A stretch of 50,736 bases of DNA, from contig JASLGO010000037.1 in the NCBI GenBank assembly GCA_030150135.1, forward strand, positions 1 through 50,736, written 5' to 3'. Positions 42,737 through 50,736 of this stretch are shown piece by piece. Position 1 is the stretch's first letter. Each line of letters opens with the position of its first letter. The notes beneath the pieces are model-generated. The model did not search any database. It worked only from the letters and a program-made list of their open reading frames with translations, and had not been told where the DNA came from. The stretch is from Aquirhabdus sp. GTDB lineage: Bacteria > Pseudomonadota > Gammaproteobacteria > Pseudomonadales > Moraxellaceae. A program made the position numbers and the translations under genes.

Positions 42737-43633
42737 TTAAGAGATCAACTCTTGCACCATCCGCCTGACATGGTATTGCCATGGTGGAAGTTGGATATTT
42801 AGTTGTTGACGTAGCTTTTCGGTGTTTAGTCTTGAGTTTTGTGGACGCGCAGCTGGTACTGGATAGGCTGATGCTGGAATGCTACCTACTTGCTCAGGTT
42901 GTACTTTGAAGGAAGCGCCACATTGGATTGCTTCGGCAATGACGAATTGTGCATAACCATGCCAGCTTGTTTCGCCTGATGCAACCAAATGATAAATGCC
43001 CGAAGCACGTTGAGCGAGTACAGCGTCATGCTGCAAACGATAGATGGACAGTGCTGTAACGTCAGCAATCAGTTCTGCGCTGGTAGGGGCACCGAATTGA
43101 TCAGCAACGACATTTAAGCTGTCGCGTTCAGCGGCGAGTCGAAGCATCGTTTTTGCGAAGTTGCTGCCGCGACTGGCAAAGACCCAACTTGTTCTAAAGA
43201 TTAAATGTTTGCAACCAGATTCTGTGATCGCAATCTCACCATCGCGTTTGGTTTGTCCATAGATGCTAAGTGGAGCGGTGAGGTCATTTTCCAGATAGAA
43301 GCCATCTTTGGTGCCATCAAACACATAATCGGTTGAGTAGTGAATGAGCCAGCCATTTAAACGCTTGGTTTCTTCTGCAAGGATGGTAAGTGATTGTGCG
43401 TTTACGCGACGAGCACTATCAATGTCACTTTCTGCTTTATCTACTGTCGTATATGCCGCGGCGTTGACAATCACATCTGGCGCGTAATCCTGAACGAGTT
43501 GGCGCAAGGATTCTGGGTCATCTAAGTTTGCTTCGGTACGGTCACATGCACGAAGCTCTCCTAAAGGACTGAGAGCACGTTGTAGTTCCCAACCAACTTG
43601 ACCATTTTTTCCCAATAATAATATTCTCAACAT
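42737..43633 (-). CDS. rmlD: dTDP-4-dehydrorhamnose reductase
   Basis: RmlD reduces the RmlC product to dTDP-L-rhamnose. The 298-residue SDR-type enzyme has the NAD(P) motif LLLGKNGQVGWEL, NAAAYTTVDKAE, STDYVFDG, and YGQTKRDGE with the catalytic Tyr-x-x-x-Lys. It lies 3 bp after rmlB. With rmlB, rmlA and rmlC it completes the rhamnose pathway. Confidence 0.96.
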   Translation of the reverse strand: MLRILLLGKNGQVGWELQRALSPLGELRACDRTEANLDDPESLRQLVQDYAPDVIVNAAAYTTVDKAESDIDSARRVNAQSLTILAEETKRLNGWLIHYSTDYVFDGTKDGFYLENDLTAPLSIYGQTKRDGEIAITESGCKHLIFRTSWVFASRGSNFAKTMLRLAAERDSLNVVADQFGAPTSAELIADVTALSIYRLQHDAVLAQRASGIYHLVASGETSWHGYAQFVIAEAIQCGASFKVQPEQVGSIPASAYPVPAARPQNSRLNTEKLRQQLNIQLPPWQYHVRRMVQELIS

Positions 43634-43636
43634 GGA

Positions 43637-44701
43637 TTATTCATGCGTGTATTGTTGATTGACCCAATCACGATAGTCGCCGCTGGTGACGCGATCAACC
43701 CATGCTTGATTTTCGAGATACCATTGAACTGTTTTACGGATTCCTGTTTCAAAGGTCTCTGCAGGTTTCCAACCAAGTTCGCGCTCGAGTTTGGTGGCAT
43801 CAATCGCATAACGTCGATCGTGTCCTGCACGGTCTTTGACAAATGTGATTTGAGTTGTGTAAGACTGACCATCTGTGCGTGGTTTTAGTTCATCTAGAAT
43901 TTCACACAGCGTGGTGACGACATCTAAATTGGCTTTTTCATTCCAGCCGCCAACGTTGTAGGTTTCACCTAAAACACCGCGAGCAAGGACGCGACGAATG
44001 GCACTGCAATGATCAGTGACATACAGCCAGTCACGAATTTGCTGCCCATCACCATAGATAGGCAGGTTTTTGCCGTTCAAGGCATTCAGAATACATAATG
44101 GGATCAGCTTTTCTGGAAAATGAAAAGGTCCGTAGTTGTTGGAACAATTTGTGGTAAGTACGGGTAAACCATAAGTATGGTGATAAGCGCGAACTAAATG
44201 GTCAGAAGCTGCTTTACTTGCAGAATAAGGACTATTCGGTTCATAACGATTTGTTTCGCTAAAAGCAGGATCAGATTTCTCAAGAGAACCATAGACTTCA
44301 TCTGTCGAGACATGTAAAAAGCGGAAAGCAGCTTTTTCCTCATCATGCAGGTTTGACCAATATCCACGTACGGTTTCGAGGAGTTTGAATGTGCCGACGA
44401 TGTTGGTTTGAATGAATGCTTCAGGACCTGTAATTGAGCGATCGACATGGCTTTCTGCCGCAAAATTCAGTACAGCTCGAACATGGTGCTTGGCCAGCAG
44501 CTCACCAATAATGAGTGAATCAGCAATATCAGCATGGACAAAAATATGATGAGGATTGGTTTTAACCGATGCTAAATTTTCTAAATTACCTGCATAGGTT
44601 AATTTATCAAGACTAATCACCAATTCATTATGATGGGCAAGCCAGTCTAGTACAAAATTACTGCCAATAAAGCCTGCTGCGCCTGTTACAAGTATTGCCA
44701 T
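43637..44701 (-). CDS. rmlB: dTDP-glucose 4,6-dehydratase
   Basis: RmlB converts dTDP-glucose to dTDP-4-dehydro-6-deoxyglucose, the branch point between rhamnose (RmlC/RmlD) and the FdtA route. The 354-residue extended SDR has GAAGFIGSNFVLDWL, NFAAESHVDRSI, HVSTDEVYG, ETNRYEPNSPYSASKAASD with the catalytic Tyr and Lys, and GDGQQIRDWLYV. It lies 34 bp after the phosphohexomutase gene and 3 bp before rmlD. Confidence 0.97.
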   Translation of the reverse strand: MAILVTGAAGFIGSNFVLDWLAHHNELVISLDKLTYAGNLENLASVKTNPHHIFVHADIADSLIIGELLAKHHVRAVLNFAAESHVDRSITGPEAFIQTNIVGTFKLLETVRGYWSNLHDEEKAAFRFLHVSTDEVYGSLEKSDPAFSETNRYEPNSPYSASKAASDHLVRAYHHTYGLPVLTTNCSNNYGPFHFPEKLIPLCILNALNGKNLPIYGDGQQIRDWLYVTDHCSAIRRVLARGVLGETYNVGGWNEKANLDVVTTLCEILDELKPRTDGQSYTTQITFVKDRAGHDRRYAIDATKLERELGWKPAETFETGIRKTVQWYLENQAWVDRVTSGDYRDWVNQQYTHE

Positions 44702-44735
44702 TATTGCTTATTTCCGTAGATATACTATTTGTTTC

Positions 44736-46121
44736 TTAGTAACTATTTTGTGGATTTACACCAATGAGTTGTTGGAGCTCCGCTGTACGCGTGGTCATCA
44801 GTGCATGTGCGTCTTCGCCACGTGCTTCAACATTCAAGCGCATCAGGGGTTCTGTATTCGATGCGCGGATATTAAAACGCCAGTCTGTAAATGACAAACT
44901 CATGCCATCGGTTTTGTCGAGTTCAGGATGTTGTGAGCTGTAATGCTGCAAGATTTTTTCGATGATTTCTGCGCTATTGTCCACGCGGAAGTTAATTTCG
45001 CCGCTGCATGGATAGGTTGCCATGCGTTCACTAATCAGTGTAGAGAGTCCTTTTCCTGTATGGCTAACGAGGTTGACGGCAAGTAGCCATGGAATCATGC
45101 CGCTATCACAGTAGGCAAAGTCACGGAAATAATGATGCGCACTCATTTCTCCGCCATAGATGGCATTTTCTTTGCGCATGCGTTCTTTAATGAAGGCATG
45201 TCCTGTTTTGCACTGAATAGCTTGACCACCAGCTTGCTCAGCAATATCAATTGTGTTCCATGTGAGGCGAGGGTCGTGAATGATTTTTTCGCCTGGATTT
45301 TTCAGTAGAAACGCTTGTGATAACAAGCCAACAATGTAATAGCCTTCAATAAATTCACCGTGTTCATCGAACAAGAAACAACGGTCAAAGTCGCCATCCC
45401 ATGCCACACCAAAGTCCGCTTGATGTGTTTTCACTGCTTCAATTGTAGCAGCACGATTTTCTAGCAGAATTGGGTTTGGGATGCCATTTGGAAAGCTGCC
45501 ATCAGCTTCGTGATGGACTTTGATAAATGAAATCGGAATATTGAGTTCGGTAAAGCGGCTTTCTAGCGCATCAATCACATGACCTGCTGCACCATTGCCT
45601 GAGTTGACCACGATTTTTAGCGGACGAATATTTGCAATATCGAGATAGGTGAGCAAATGAGACACGTAGTCTTCGAGAATAGAAATTTCGGTCAGTGTGC
45701 CTTTGTGTGTAATTGGTGCGAACTCATTTTTTTCAGCGAGTGCTTTGATATCCAGTAATCCAGTATCACCGCTAATCGGTTGAGCGCCTTTTTTGACCAG
45801 TTTCATGCCGTTATAATCCATAGGATTATGGCTGGCAGTGACTTCAATGCCACCATCGACATCCAAATGGAATGCGGCAAAATAAACTTCTTCAGTGCCA
45901 GTCATCCCAATATCTAAAACGTCTACACCGCTATCCATTAAACCCTGAGCAACAGCCATTTTGAGTGCATGGCTTGTGGGGCGTATATCCGCGCCAACAA
46001 CAATTCTTTTCGGTTGTAGTAATTGTCCGTATGCGCGACCAATATTGTATGCAATCGACTCATTCAGTTCAGTTCCGAGTTTGCCTCGAATGTCATAGGC
46101 TTTAAAACAAGTCAGTTGCAT
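44736..46121 (-). CDS. pgm: Phosphomannomutase/phosphoglucomutase
   Basis: This is a 461-residue alpha-D-phosphohexomutase interconverting hexose-6-P and hexose-1-P. It begins with CFKAYDIRGKLGTELNESIAYNIGRAYG. The phosphoserine loop is VTASHNPMDYNGMKLV, the metal-binding loop is WDGDFDRCFLFDEHGEFIEGYY, the sugar-binding loop is IYGGEMSAHHYF, and the phosphate-binding part is IRASNTEPLMRLNVEAR. It resembles the gene called pgm at the edge of Acinetobacter capsule loci. It supplies glucose-1-P for RmlA and GalU, though mannose activity is also possible. It is the first gene of the locus. Confidence 0.93.
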   Translation of the reverse strand: MQLTCFKAYDIRGKLGTELNESIAYNIGRAYGQLLQPKRIVVGADIRPTSHALKMAVAQGLMDSGVDVLDIGMTGTEEVYFAAFHLDVDGGIEVTASHNPMDYNGMKLVKKGAQPISGDTGLLDIKALAEKNEFAPITHKGTLTEISILEDYVSHLLTYLDIANIRPLKIVVNSGNGAAGHVIDALESRFTELNIPISFIKVHHEADGSFPNGIPNPILLENRAATIEAVKTHQADFGVAWDGDFDRCFLFDEHGEFIEGYYIVGLLSQAFLLKNPGEKIIHDPRLTWNTIDIAEQAGGQAIQCKTGHAFIKERMRKENAIYGGEMSAHHYFRDFAYCDSGMIPWLLAVNLVSHTGKGLSTLISERMATYPCSGEINFRVDNSAEIIEKILQHYSSQHPELDKTDGMSLSFTDWRFNIRASNTEPLMRLNVEARGEDAHALMTTRTAELQQLIGVNPQNSY

Positions 46122-46159
46122 GATGTGCTCATTAAAATTGTTGAATAACGTGTGGCAAA

Positions 46160-46181
46160 CATGGCGTCAATGTGCGCCATG
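46160..46181. repeat. Hairpin between mutY and pgm
   Basis: CATGGCG (46160-46166) pairs with CGCCATG (46175-46181) around an 8-nt loop. Both flanking genes run leftward and no T-run follows. Function unclear. Confidence 0.35.
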
Positions 46182-46265
46182 AATAAATTGCGGCAGAGTA
46201 TGCCATAAGTAGGTTTCGAACGTCATTAGAGTGTCCGTAATGAACCGATGATTTATACAATTTAA

Positions 46266-47312
46266 CTATGACAATAGTTTCCGCATCGCTTCAGGGACAC
46301 CAGATGTAAATGCCTCAACAGAAGTCATCCAGCGGATGGGTGAAAAATACTGCTCCAGTATTTGTTTATGATTTTCCTCAATTCCAAAGTGAATCGCCTG
46401 TAGTTCCCAATGAAAGTGAGTGAAGGTATGGCGTATTTTTTGACTTAGAGTTCCATTTTCTAACCCTAAATCTGTCAGTAGCTGCTCAAGATCATGCTCA
46501 ATAACAGGCAAGCACCATAATCCGCCCCATAGTCCTTCAGGTGGGCGTTGTTGCCAGAGAAACTGTTGATTGTGTTGAATCATCAACACTGTTGCGTGAC
46601 GTGTTGGTGTGGCTTTGCGTGTGGGTTTTTGCGGCAACTCCAAGACGCGATTTTGTTTGAACGCCGCGCAATCATTGTGCATTGGGCAATATAAGCATAA
46701 TGGTTTCTTTGGCGTGCAAATGGTCGCACCTAAATCCATGATCGCTTGGTTATAGTCATGCGCACGTGTTTGTGGCGTGAGTGATTCGGCGATCTGCCAG
46801 ATATTTTTAATAAATGCACTGCTCGTACTATCACCTTCCAATGCGAAATAACGACTGAGGACGCGTTTGACATTGCCATCCATGATGACGCCGAATTGGC
46901 GGAGACCAAGTGACATGAGCGCGCCAGCAGTTGATCGACCAACACCAGAAAGTTCCATCCATTCGTCTAAGTTTTCTGGAAATTTTCCTTTTTTAGCCAC
47001 CATACCAGCTGCTTTATGTAGATTTCTGGCGCGTGCGTAATAGCCCAGCCCCGCCCAATATGGCGCGACTTCATCCCAACGTGCATTACCAAGATCCTGT
47101 ACGGTCGGAAAACGCTGCATAAAACGGTCAAAATATTGAAGTACGGTCTTCACTTGCGTCTGTTGGAGCATGATTTCTGATACCCAGACTTTGTAAGGAT
47201 CATCAGTGACTTGCCACGGCAGATCGTGCCGTCCATGCTGCTCGAACCATGTGAGGAGGCGTTCGGAGAAGGTTTGATGAGGAACGGCTTGCGCGTTGAC
47301 AGGGTCAGACAT
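46266..47312 (-). CDS. mutY: Adenine DNA glycosylase MutY
   Basis: MutY removes adenine mispaired with 8-oxoguanine. The 348-residue enzyme has the helix-hairpin-helix MELSGVGRSTAGAL, the catalytic Asp region GVIMDGNVKRVLSRYF, an N-terminal LPWQ...VWVSEIMLQQTQV block with the catalytic Glu, and a 4Fe-4S cluster loop CTPKKPLCLYCPMHNDC. A C-terminal NUDIX-like oxoG-recognition domain begins near TRHATVLMIQ. The frame opens at a TTG at 47318, but the ATG at 47312 gives the MSDPVNAQ start. It is divergent from thiC. Confidence 0.96.
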   Translation of the reverse strand: MSDPVNAQAVPHQTFSERLLTWFEQHGRHDLPWQVTDDPYKVWVSEIMLQQTQVKTVLQYFDRFMQRFPTVQDLGNARWDEVAPYWAGLGYYARARNLHKAAGMVAKKGKFPENLDEWMELSGVGRSTAGALMSLGLRQFGVIMDGNVKRVLSRYFALEGDSTSSAFIKNIWQIAESLTPQTRAHDYNQAIMDLGATICTPKKPLCLYCPMHNDCAAFKQNRVLELPQKPTRKATPTRHATVLMIQHNQQFLWQQRPPEGLWGGLWCLPVIEHDLEQLLTDLGLENGTLSQKIRHTFTHFHWELQAIHFGIEENHKQILEQYFSPIRWMTSVEAFTSGVPEAMRKLLS

Positions 47313-47423
47313 GTACAATTTTCATCACTTTTAAACGTATCTTAATGTGCCGTAACCATAGCCCTTGAGCGGCTTAAACGCTATAGTGCGCATATATTAT
47401 TTTGTGTGATCTGGATGACTGCG

Positions 47424-49292
47424 ATGAACAGCTTGACGACCCCAATTCCTTCCGCGCATGACGTTGAGGCACAAGACCTCACACGGATTTTGCCTGCATC
47501 AAAGAAGGTCTATATTCAAGGGTCTACACCAGATATCCAAGTTCCGATGCGTGAAATTACCTTAACGGATACCCCAACGGGTCTAGGTGGTGAAAAAAAT
47601 CCACCAGTTTTGGTTTATGACACATCAGGTGTGTATAGCGATCCAAATGTCACCATTGACTTGACCAAAGGCTTGCCTGATTTGCGTTCCAAGTGGATTG
47701 AGGCGCGCGGTGATACGGAAAAATTAGAAGGTTTATCTTCAGAGTTTGGTCGCCAGCGCGCGCGCGATATTACGACTGCTGAACTACGTTTTGCTCATAT
47801 TCAGAATCCACGCCGTGCAAAATCAGGTCAGAACGTTACTCAAATGCATTACGCACGCCAAGGCATCATTACGCCAGAGATGGAATACATCGCTATTCGC
47901 GAAACCCAGCGCCAATATGAAGGTGCGGACTTGCGTCAGCACGAAGGACAAAACTTCGGTGCACATTTACCACGTCAGATCACGCCTGAATTTGTTCGCA
48001 GTGAAGTAGCTGCTGGCCGTGCGATTATCCCTGCCAATATTAACCACCCAGAAGCCGAGCCAATGATTATTGGTCGTAACTTCTTGGTCAAGATCAATGC
48101 CAATATCGGAAACTCTGCGCTCGGTTCTTCGATTGATGAAGAAGTTGCCAAAATGACATGGTCAACCCGTTGGGGCGCGGACACCATCATGGATTTATCG
48201 ACAGGTAAAAATATTCACGAAACTCGTGAATGGATTATCCGTAATTCACCAGTGCCAATCGGTACTGTGCCAATCTATCAGGCACTGGAAAAAGTCAACG
48301 GCGTTGCTGAAGACCTAACATGGGAAATCTTCCGTGACACGCTCATTGAGCAAGCCGAGCAGGGTGTGGATTACTTTACGATTCATGCGGGCGTGTTGTT
48401 GCGTTATGTACCGTTGACCGCAAATCGCTTGACTGGCATCGTGTCACGCGGTGGTTCGATCATGGCGCAGTGGTGCTTGGCGCACCATCAAGAAAACTTC
48501 CTCTACACGCATTTTGAAGAAATCTGCGAAATCATGAAAGCCTATGACGTGTCATTCAGCCTCGGTGATGGCTTACGTCCAGGATGTATTCAAGACGCCA
48601 ATGATGAAGCGCAATTTGGTGAACTTCGTGCACTGGGCGAGCTGACCCAAATTGCTTGGAAACATGATGTTCAAGTCATGATCGAAGGGCCGGGTCATGT
48701 GCCGATGCATATGATTAAAGAAAACATGGATTTGCAGCTTGAAGTGTGTGGCGAAGCGCCGTTTTATACCCTTGGCCCGCTGACGACTGATATTGCTCCG
48801 GGCTATGATCACATCACCAGTGCGATTGGTGCGGCGATGATTGGTTGGTATGGTACGGCAATGTTGTGTTATGTCACGCCAAAAGAGCACTTGGGTCTAC
48901 CCAACAAAAAAGACGTCAAAGACGGCATCATTACTTACAAAATTGCAGCCCATGCGGCGGATTTGGCTAAAGGTCATCCCGGCGCCCAAGTGCGTGACAA
49001 TGCCTTGTCTAAAGCACGCTTCGAGTTCCGTTGGGAAGATCAATTCAATCTGGCACTTGACCCAGATACAGCGCGTGAATATCACGATGAAACCTTGCCA
49101 AAAGATGCACATAAATCTGCACATTTCTGTTCGATGTGTGGACCAAAGTTCTGTTCAATGAAAATTACCCAGAACGTGCGTGACTATGCGGCGAAGCAAG
49201 GTCTAAGCGAAACCGACGCTGTGCAAAAGGGCATGGAAGAAATGTCTGCTGTTTATCATGAGCAAGGTAGTCAGTTGTATAAAGAGGTTTAA
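47424..49292 (+). CDS. thiC: Phosphomethylpyrimidine synthase ThiC
   Basis: ThiC is a radical-SAM-type enzyme that rearranges aminoimidazole ribotide to HMP-phosphate, the pyrimidine part of thiamine. The 622-residue protein has RPEITPE-like blocks (QMHYARQGIITPEMEYIAIRE), FVRSEVAAGRAIIPANINHPE, the GADTIMDLSTG and EGPGHVPMHMI segments, and the C-terminal cluster motif SMCGPKFCSM (CxxCxxxxC). Starts at 47424 or 47415 are both possible. No TPP riboswitch (THI box) is visible in the short leader, unlike many thiC genes. A terminator follows. Confidence 0.97.
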   Translation: MNSLTTPIPSAHDVEAQDLTRILPASKKVYIQGSTPDIQVPMREITLTDTPTGLGGEKNPPVLVYDTSGVYSDPNVTIDLTKGLPDLRSKWIEARGDTEKLEGLSSEFGRQRARDITTAELRFAHIQNPRRAKSGQNVTQMHYARQGIITPEMEYIAIRETQRQYEGADLRQHEGQNFGAHLPRQITPEFVRSEVAAGRAIIPANINHPEAEPMIIGRNFLVKINANIGNSALGSSIDEEVAKMTWSTRWGADTIMDLSTGKNIHETREWIIRNSPVPIGTVPIYQALEKVNGVAEDLTWEIFRDTLIEQAEQGVDYFTIHAGVLLRYVPLTANRLTGIVSRGGSIMAQWCLAHHQENFLYTHFEEICEIMKAYDVSFSLGDGLRPGCIQDANDEAQFGELRALGELTQIAWKHDVQVMIEGPGHVPMHMIKENMDLQLEVCGEAPFYTLGPLTTDIAPGYDHITSAIGAAMIGWYGTAMLCYVTPKEHLGLPNKKDVKDGIITYKIAAHAADLAKGHPGAQVRDNALSKARFEFRWEDQFNLALDPDTAREYHDETLPKDAHKSAHFCSMCGPKFCSMKITQNVRDYAAKQGLSETDAVQKGMEEMSAVYHEQGSQLYKEV

Positions 49293-49304
49293 GAAGTTCT
49301 ATCT

Positions 49305-49347
49305 CATTAAATCGCATAATGAGTGATTGTGCGATTTAATGTTTTTT
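49305..49347 (+). terminator. Intrinsic terminator of thiC
   Basis: CATTAAATCGCA (49305-49316) pairs perfectly with TGCGATTTAATG (49330-49341), followed by six T. Confidence 0.92.
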
Positions 49348-49390
49348 GATTGTTGTAGTGACAGTTAGGTTTGTCATCATGGAGATTTCT

Positions 49391-49909
49391 ATGAAATATT
49401 TGGCGATTTTAATGCTGGCAACTTTATCTGCATCTTGTGCGTTTAATTCGCACAATTCACTGACTCAAGATAGGGCTTTAATGCCCTCATCAGCCGTTAA
49501 TTCGGAGAACCTAAAGAATCTAGCGCCTTTTCCAAAAACACAAGATGGTTTTCAACGTTACGTGATTCATCTGAATCCAAATATGCAGGATGAGTCCTAT
49601 CAAGTTGAATTGATTGTGGGTAAGACTGAATCAGTTGACTGTAATCTGCATCGTCTCAATGGCAACATCGCTGAAAAAGATTTGGTAGGTTGGGGCTATA
49701 CCTATTATGAGTTCACGACGCAGGGTCAGATGGTTTCCACGATGATGGCGTGCCCTGATCGTCCAAAAATTGAAAAATTTATCACGGCTGCAACCAAACA
49801 GGTTCGCTATAACTCTCGTCTGCCGATTGTGGTTTTTGTTCAGAATGGCTACGAGCTGAAATATCGACTCTGGAAAGCGCAGGATGTATTGCCTGCAACT
49901 TTAGATTAG
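49391..49909 (+). CDS. eco: Ecotin-type serine protease inhibitor
   Basis: Ecotin is a dimeric periplasmic inhibitor of trypsin-fold proteases. The 172-residue product aligns with E. coli ecotin through LAPFPKTQDGFQR, VELIVGKTESVDCNLHRL, GWGYTYYEF, the reactive-site loop VSTMMACPD (Met118-Met119 as P1-P1', Cys84 and Cys121 as the disulfide) and RYNSRLPIVVF. The start at 49391 has a GGAG box 6 nt upstream. The N-terminus MKYLAILMLATLSASC resembles a lipoprotein signal with Cys16 as lipidation site, though -3 is Ser rather than Leu. If real, this ecotin would be membrane-anchored; typical ecotin has a plain signal peptide. Confidence 0.93.
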   Translation: MKYLAILMLATLSASCAFNSHNSLTQDRALMPSSAVNSENLKNLAPFPKTQDGFQRYVIHLNPNMQDESYQVELIVGKTESVDCNLHRLNGNIAEKDLVGWGYTYYEFTTQGQMVSTMMACPDRPKIEKFITAATKQVRYNSRLPIVVFVQNGYELKYRLWKAQDVLPATLD

Positions 49910-50077
49910 GTCTTTCATCGAAAGCCCTGTCTAGGAAAAATGTGCTGCTGTGGCGGGTTTTCTTCTAAAAAGTAAATAATTTGACAATGTGTGTTGTCAT
50001 GTTTAGTTTATCATCCTTTGATGTATATTTAAGCGTTACGCATTTATCGTCTGTCCATGGTTCTGGAGCATAGTCGC

Positions 50078-50736
50078 ATGTCTACAACTCGCGTATTAAT
50101 CACAGGTGCAAATACTGGCATTGGTTTGGCAACAGCCAAAAGATTGGTTCAAAGTGGTGCTGATGTTATTTTGGCATGCCGAAATCCTGCTAAGGCAAAA
50201 GCTGCACAGGATGAGTTGTTGAAGCTTGGTGGTTCTGGCAAAGTTGATGTGATTGAATTGGATTTAAATAGTCTTGCTTCGGTCAAAGCCGCAGCGGAAC
50301 TGGTCAAATCGCGCTATGGTTCGATCGATGTACTGATCAACAATGCGGGGATTTTTGGTGAATCGTTAAATCAAACTGTAGATGGCTATGAACAGCAATT
50401 TGGCGTGAACTATTTAGGTCCTTTTCTACTCACCCAATTACTGTTGCCTGCATTACAAGCAGCGCAGGCAGGACGAATTATTCATCTGTCGTCGATTATG
50501 CATTGGCTCGGTAACATTAAACCTGAGACATTTAAGCAGGCATCAGGCTCATATCATGCAGTCGGCGCTTACGGACAGTCAAAATTAGCGAATCTGTTAT
50601 TTAGTCACGCATTAGCGAGAAAATTAGAGGGTTCTTCAATTACCAGCAATGCATTGCATCCCGGTGGTGTGAATTCTGATATTTATCGTGATGTGCCAAA
50701 ACTTCAATATGTCGTCATGCGTCCATTTTTGATCCC
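50078..50736 (+). CDS. Short-chain dehydrogenase/reductase (partial, runs off window)
   Basis: The reading frame from the ATG at 50078 (GGAG box about 9 nt upstream) is open to the end of the window, ~219 residues. It shows the classical SDR features: cofactor motif TGANTGIG near residues 9-16, an ARN-like CRNPAKAK strand end suggesting NADP, LDLNSLASV, NNAGIF, LSSIMH with the catalytic Ser, and YGQSK with the catalytic Tyr and Lys. The motif LHPGGVNSDIYR follows. It resembles retinol-dehydrogenase-type SDRs (light-dependent protochlorophyllide reductase/RDH branch). The substrate is unknown and the C-terminus is missing. Confidence 0.9.
   Translation, partial: MSTTRVLITGANTGIGLATAKRLVQSGADVILACRNPAKAKAAQDELLKLGGSGKVDVIELDLNSLASVKAAAELVKSRYGSIDVLINNAGIFGESLNQTVDGYEQQFGVNYLGPFLLTQLLLPALQAAQAGRIIHLSSIMHWLGNIKPETFKQASGSYHAVGAYGQSKLANLLFSHALARKLEGSSITSNALHPGGVNSDIYRDVPKLQYVVMRPFLI

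Noticed and set aside
46122..46265. A small gene between mutY and pgm
   Set aside because: No frame with a start and ribosome site; the gap holds only a short hairpin.
1..50736. tRNA, rRNA, CRISPR, insertion sequence or prophage
   Set aside because: No cloverleaf-like or repeat-spacer pattern, transposase motif or terminal inverted repeats were found in the gaps, which are nearly all under 300 bp.

Overview
The window is the replication-origin region of a gammaproteobacterial chromosome, most likely of the family Moraxellaceae (Acinetobacter or a close sister genus). The left end has the order yidC-yidD-rnpA-rpmH / oriC / dnaA-dnaN-recF-gyrB. It is followed by AdeT1/2-like genes and then erpA, anmK and tyrS, an order I know from Acinetobacter chromosomes. 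Base composition is moderately AT-rich, and AT-richest around oriC, dnaA and the middle of the polysaccharide locus.

Layout. 1-3250 (minus strand): the probable first codons of mnmE at the very edge, then yidC, yidD, rnpA and rpmH. 3250-3931: the probable chromosomal origin, with a cluster of DnaA boxes and an AT-rich unwinding candidate. 3932-10409: dnaA, dnaN, recF, gyrB. Three perfect copies of the 16-bp palindrome TGTTCCACGTGGAACA (parS-type ParB sites) lie inside recF, inside gyrB and just after the next gene. 10564-13465: a metallo-beta-lactamase-fold hydrolase and a convergent ABC-F ATPase (yheS-like). 13753-21060: six tandem, co-directional paralogues of the AdeT1/2 solute-binding family, each with a signal peptide and most with a private terminator. 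21312-27367: erpA, anmK, tyrS, a Methyltransf_32-like enzyme and uvrC.

27407-46121 (all minus strand) is an 18.7-kb surface-polysaccharide locus. Read in the direction of transcription it is pgm/manB, rmlB, rmlD, rmlA, rmlC, pgi, fdtA, fdtC, fdtB, wzx, a GT4-like glycosyltransferase, a wzy-like polymerase, an odd HAD protein, an integral membrane protein, a GT2 glycosyltransferase, galE, galU, an initiating sugar-phosphate transferase and wzz. Together these predict dTDP-L-rhamnose, a dTDP-3-acetamido-3,6-dideoxyhexose (Fuc3NAc or Qui3NAc), UDP-glucose and UDP-galactose precursors. Assembly would be Wzx/Wzy-dependent with Wzz length control. No wza-wzb-wzc export genes and no waaL ligase are in the window.

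46266-50736: mutY on the minus strand, thiC divergent from it, an ecotin-type protease inhibitor with a possible lipoprotein signal, and the 5' part of a short-chain dehydrogenase that runs off the end.

I saw no tRNA or rRNA genes, insertion sequences, prophage or CRISPR array. The points most worth a second look are the six-gene AdeT-like array, the parS trio (two inside coding sequence), and the HAD protein whose second catalytic aspartate is a cysteine and which sits beside a UbiA-reminiscent membrane protein.
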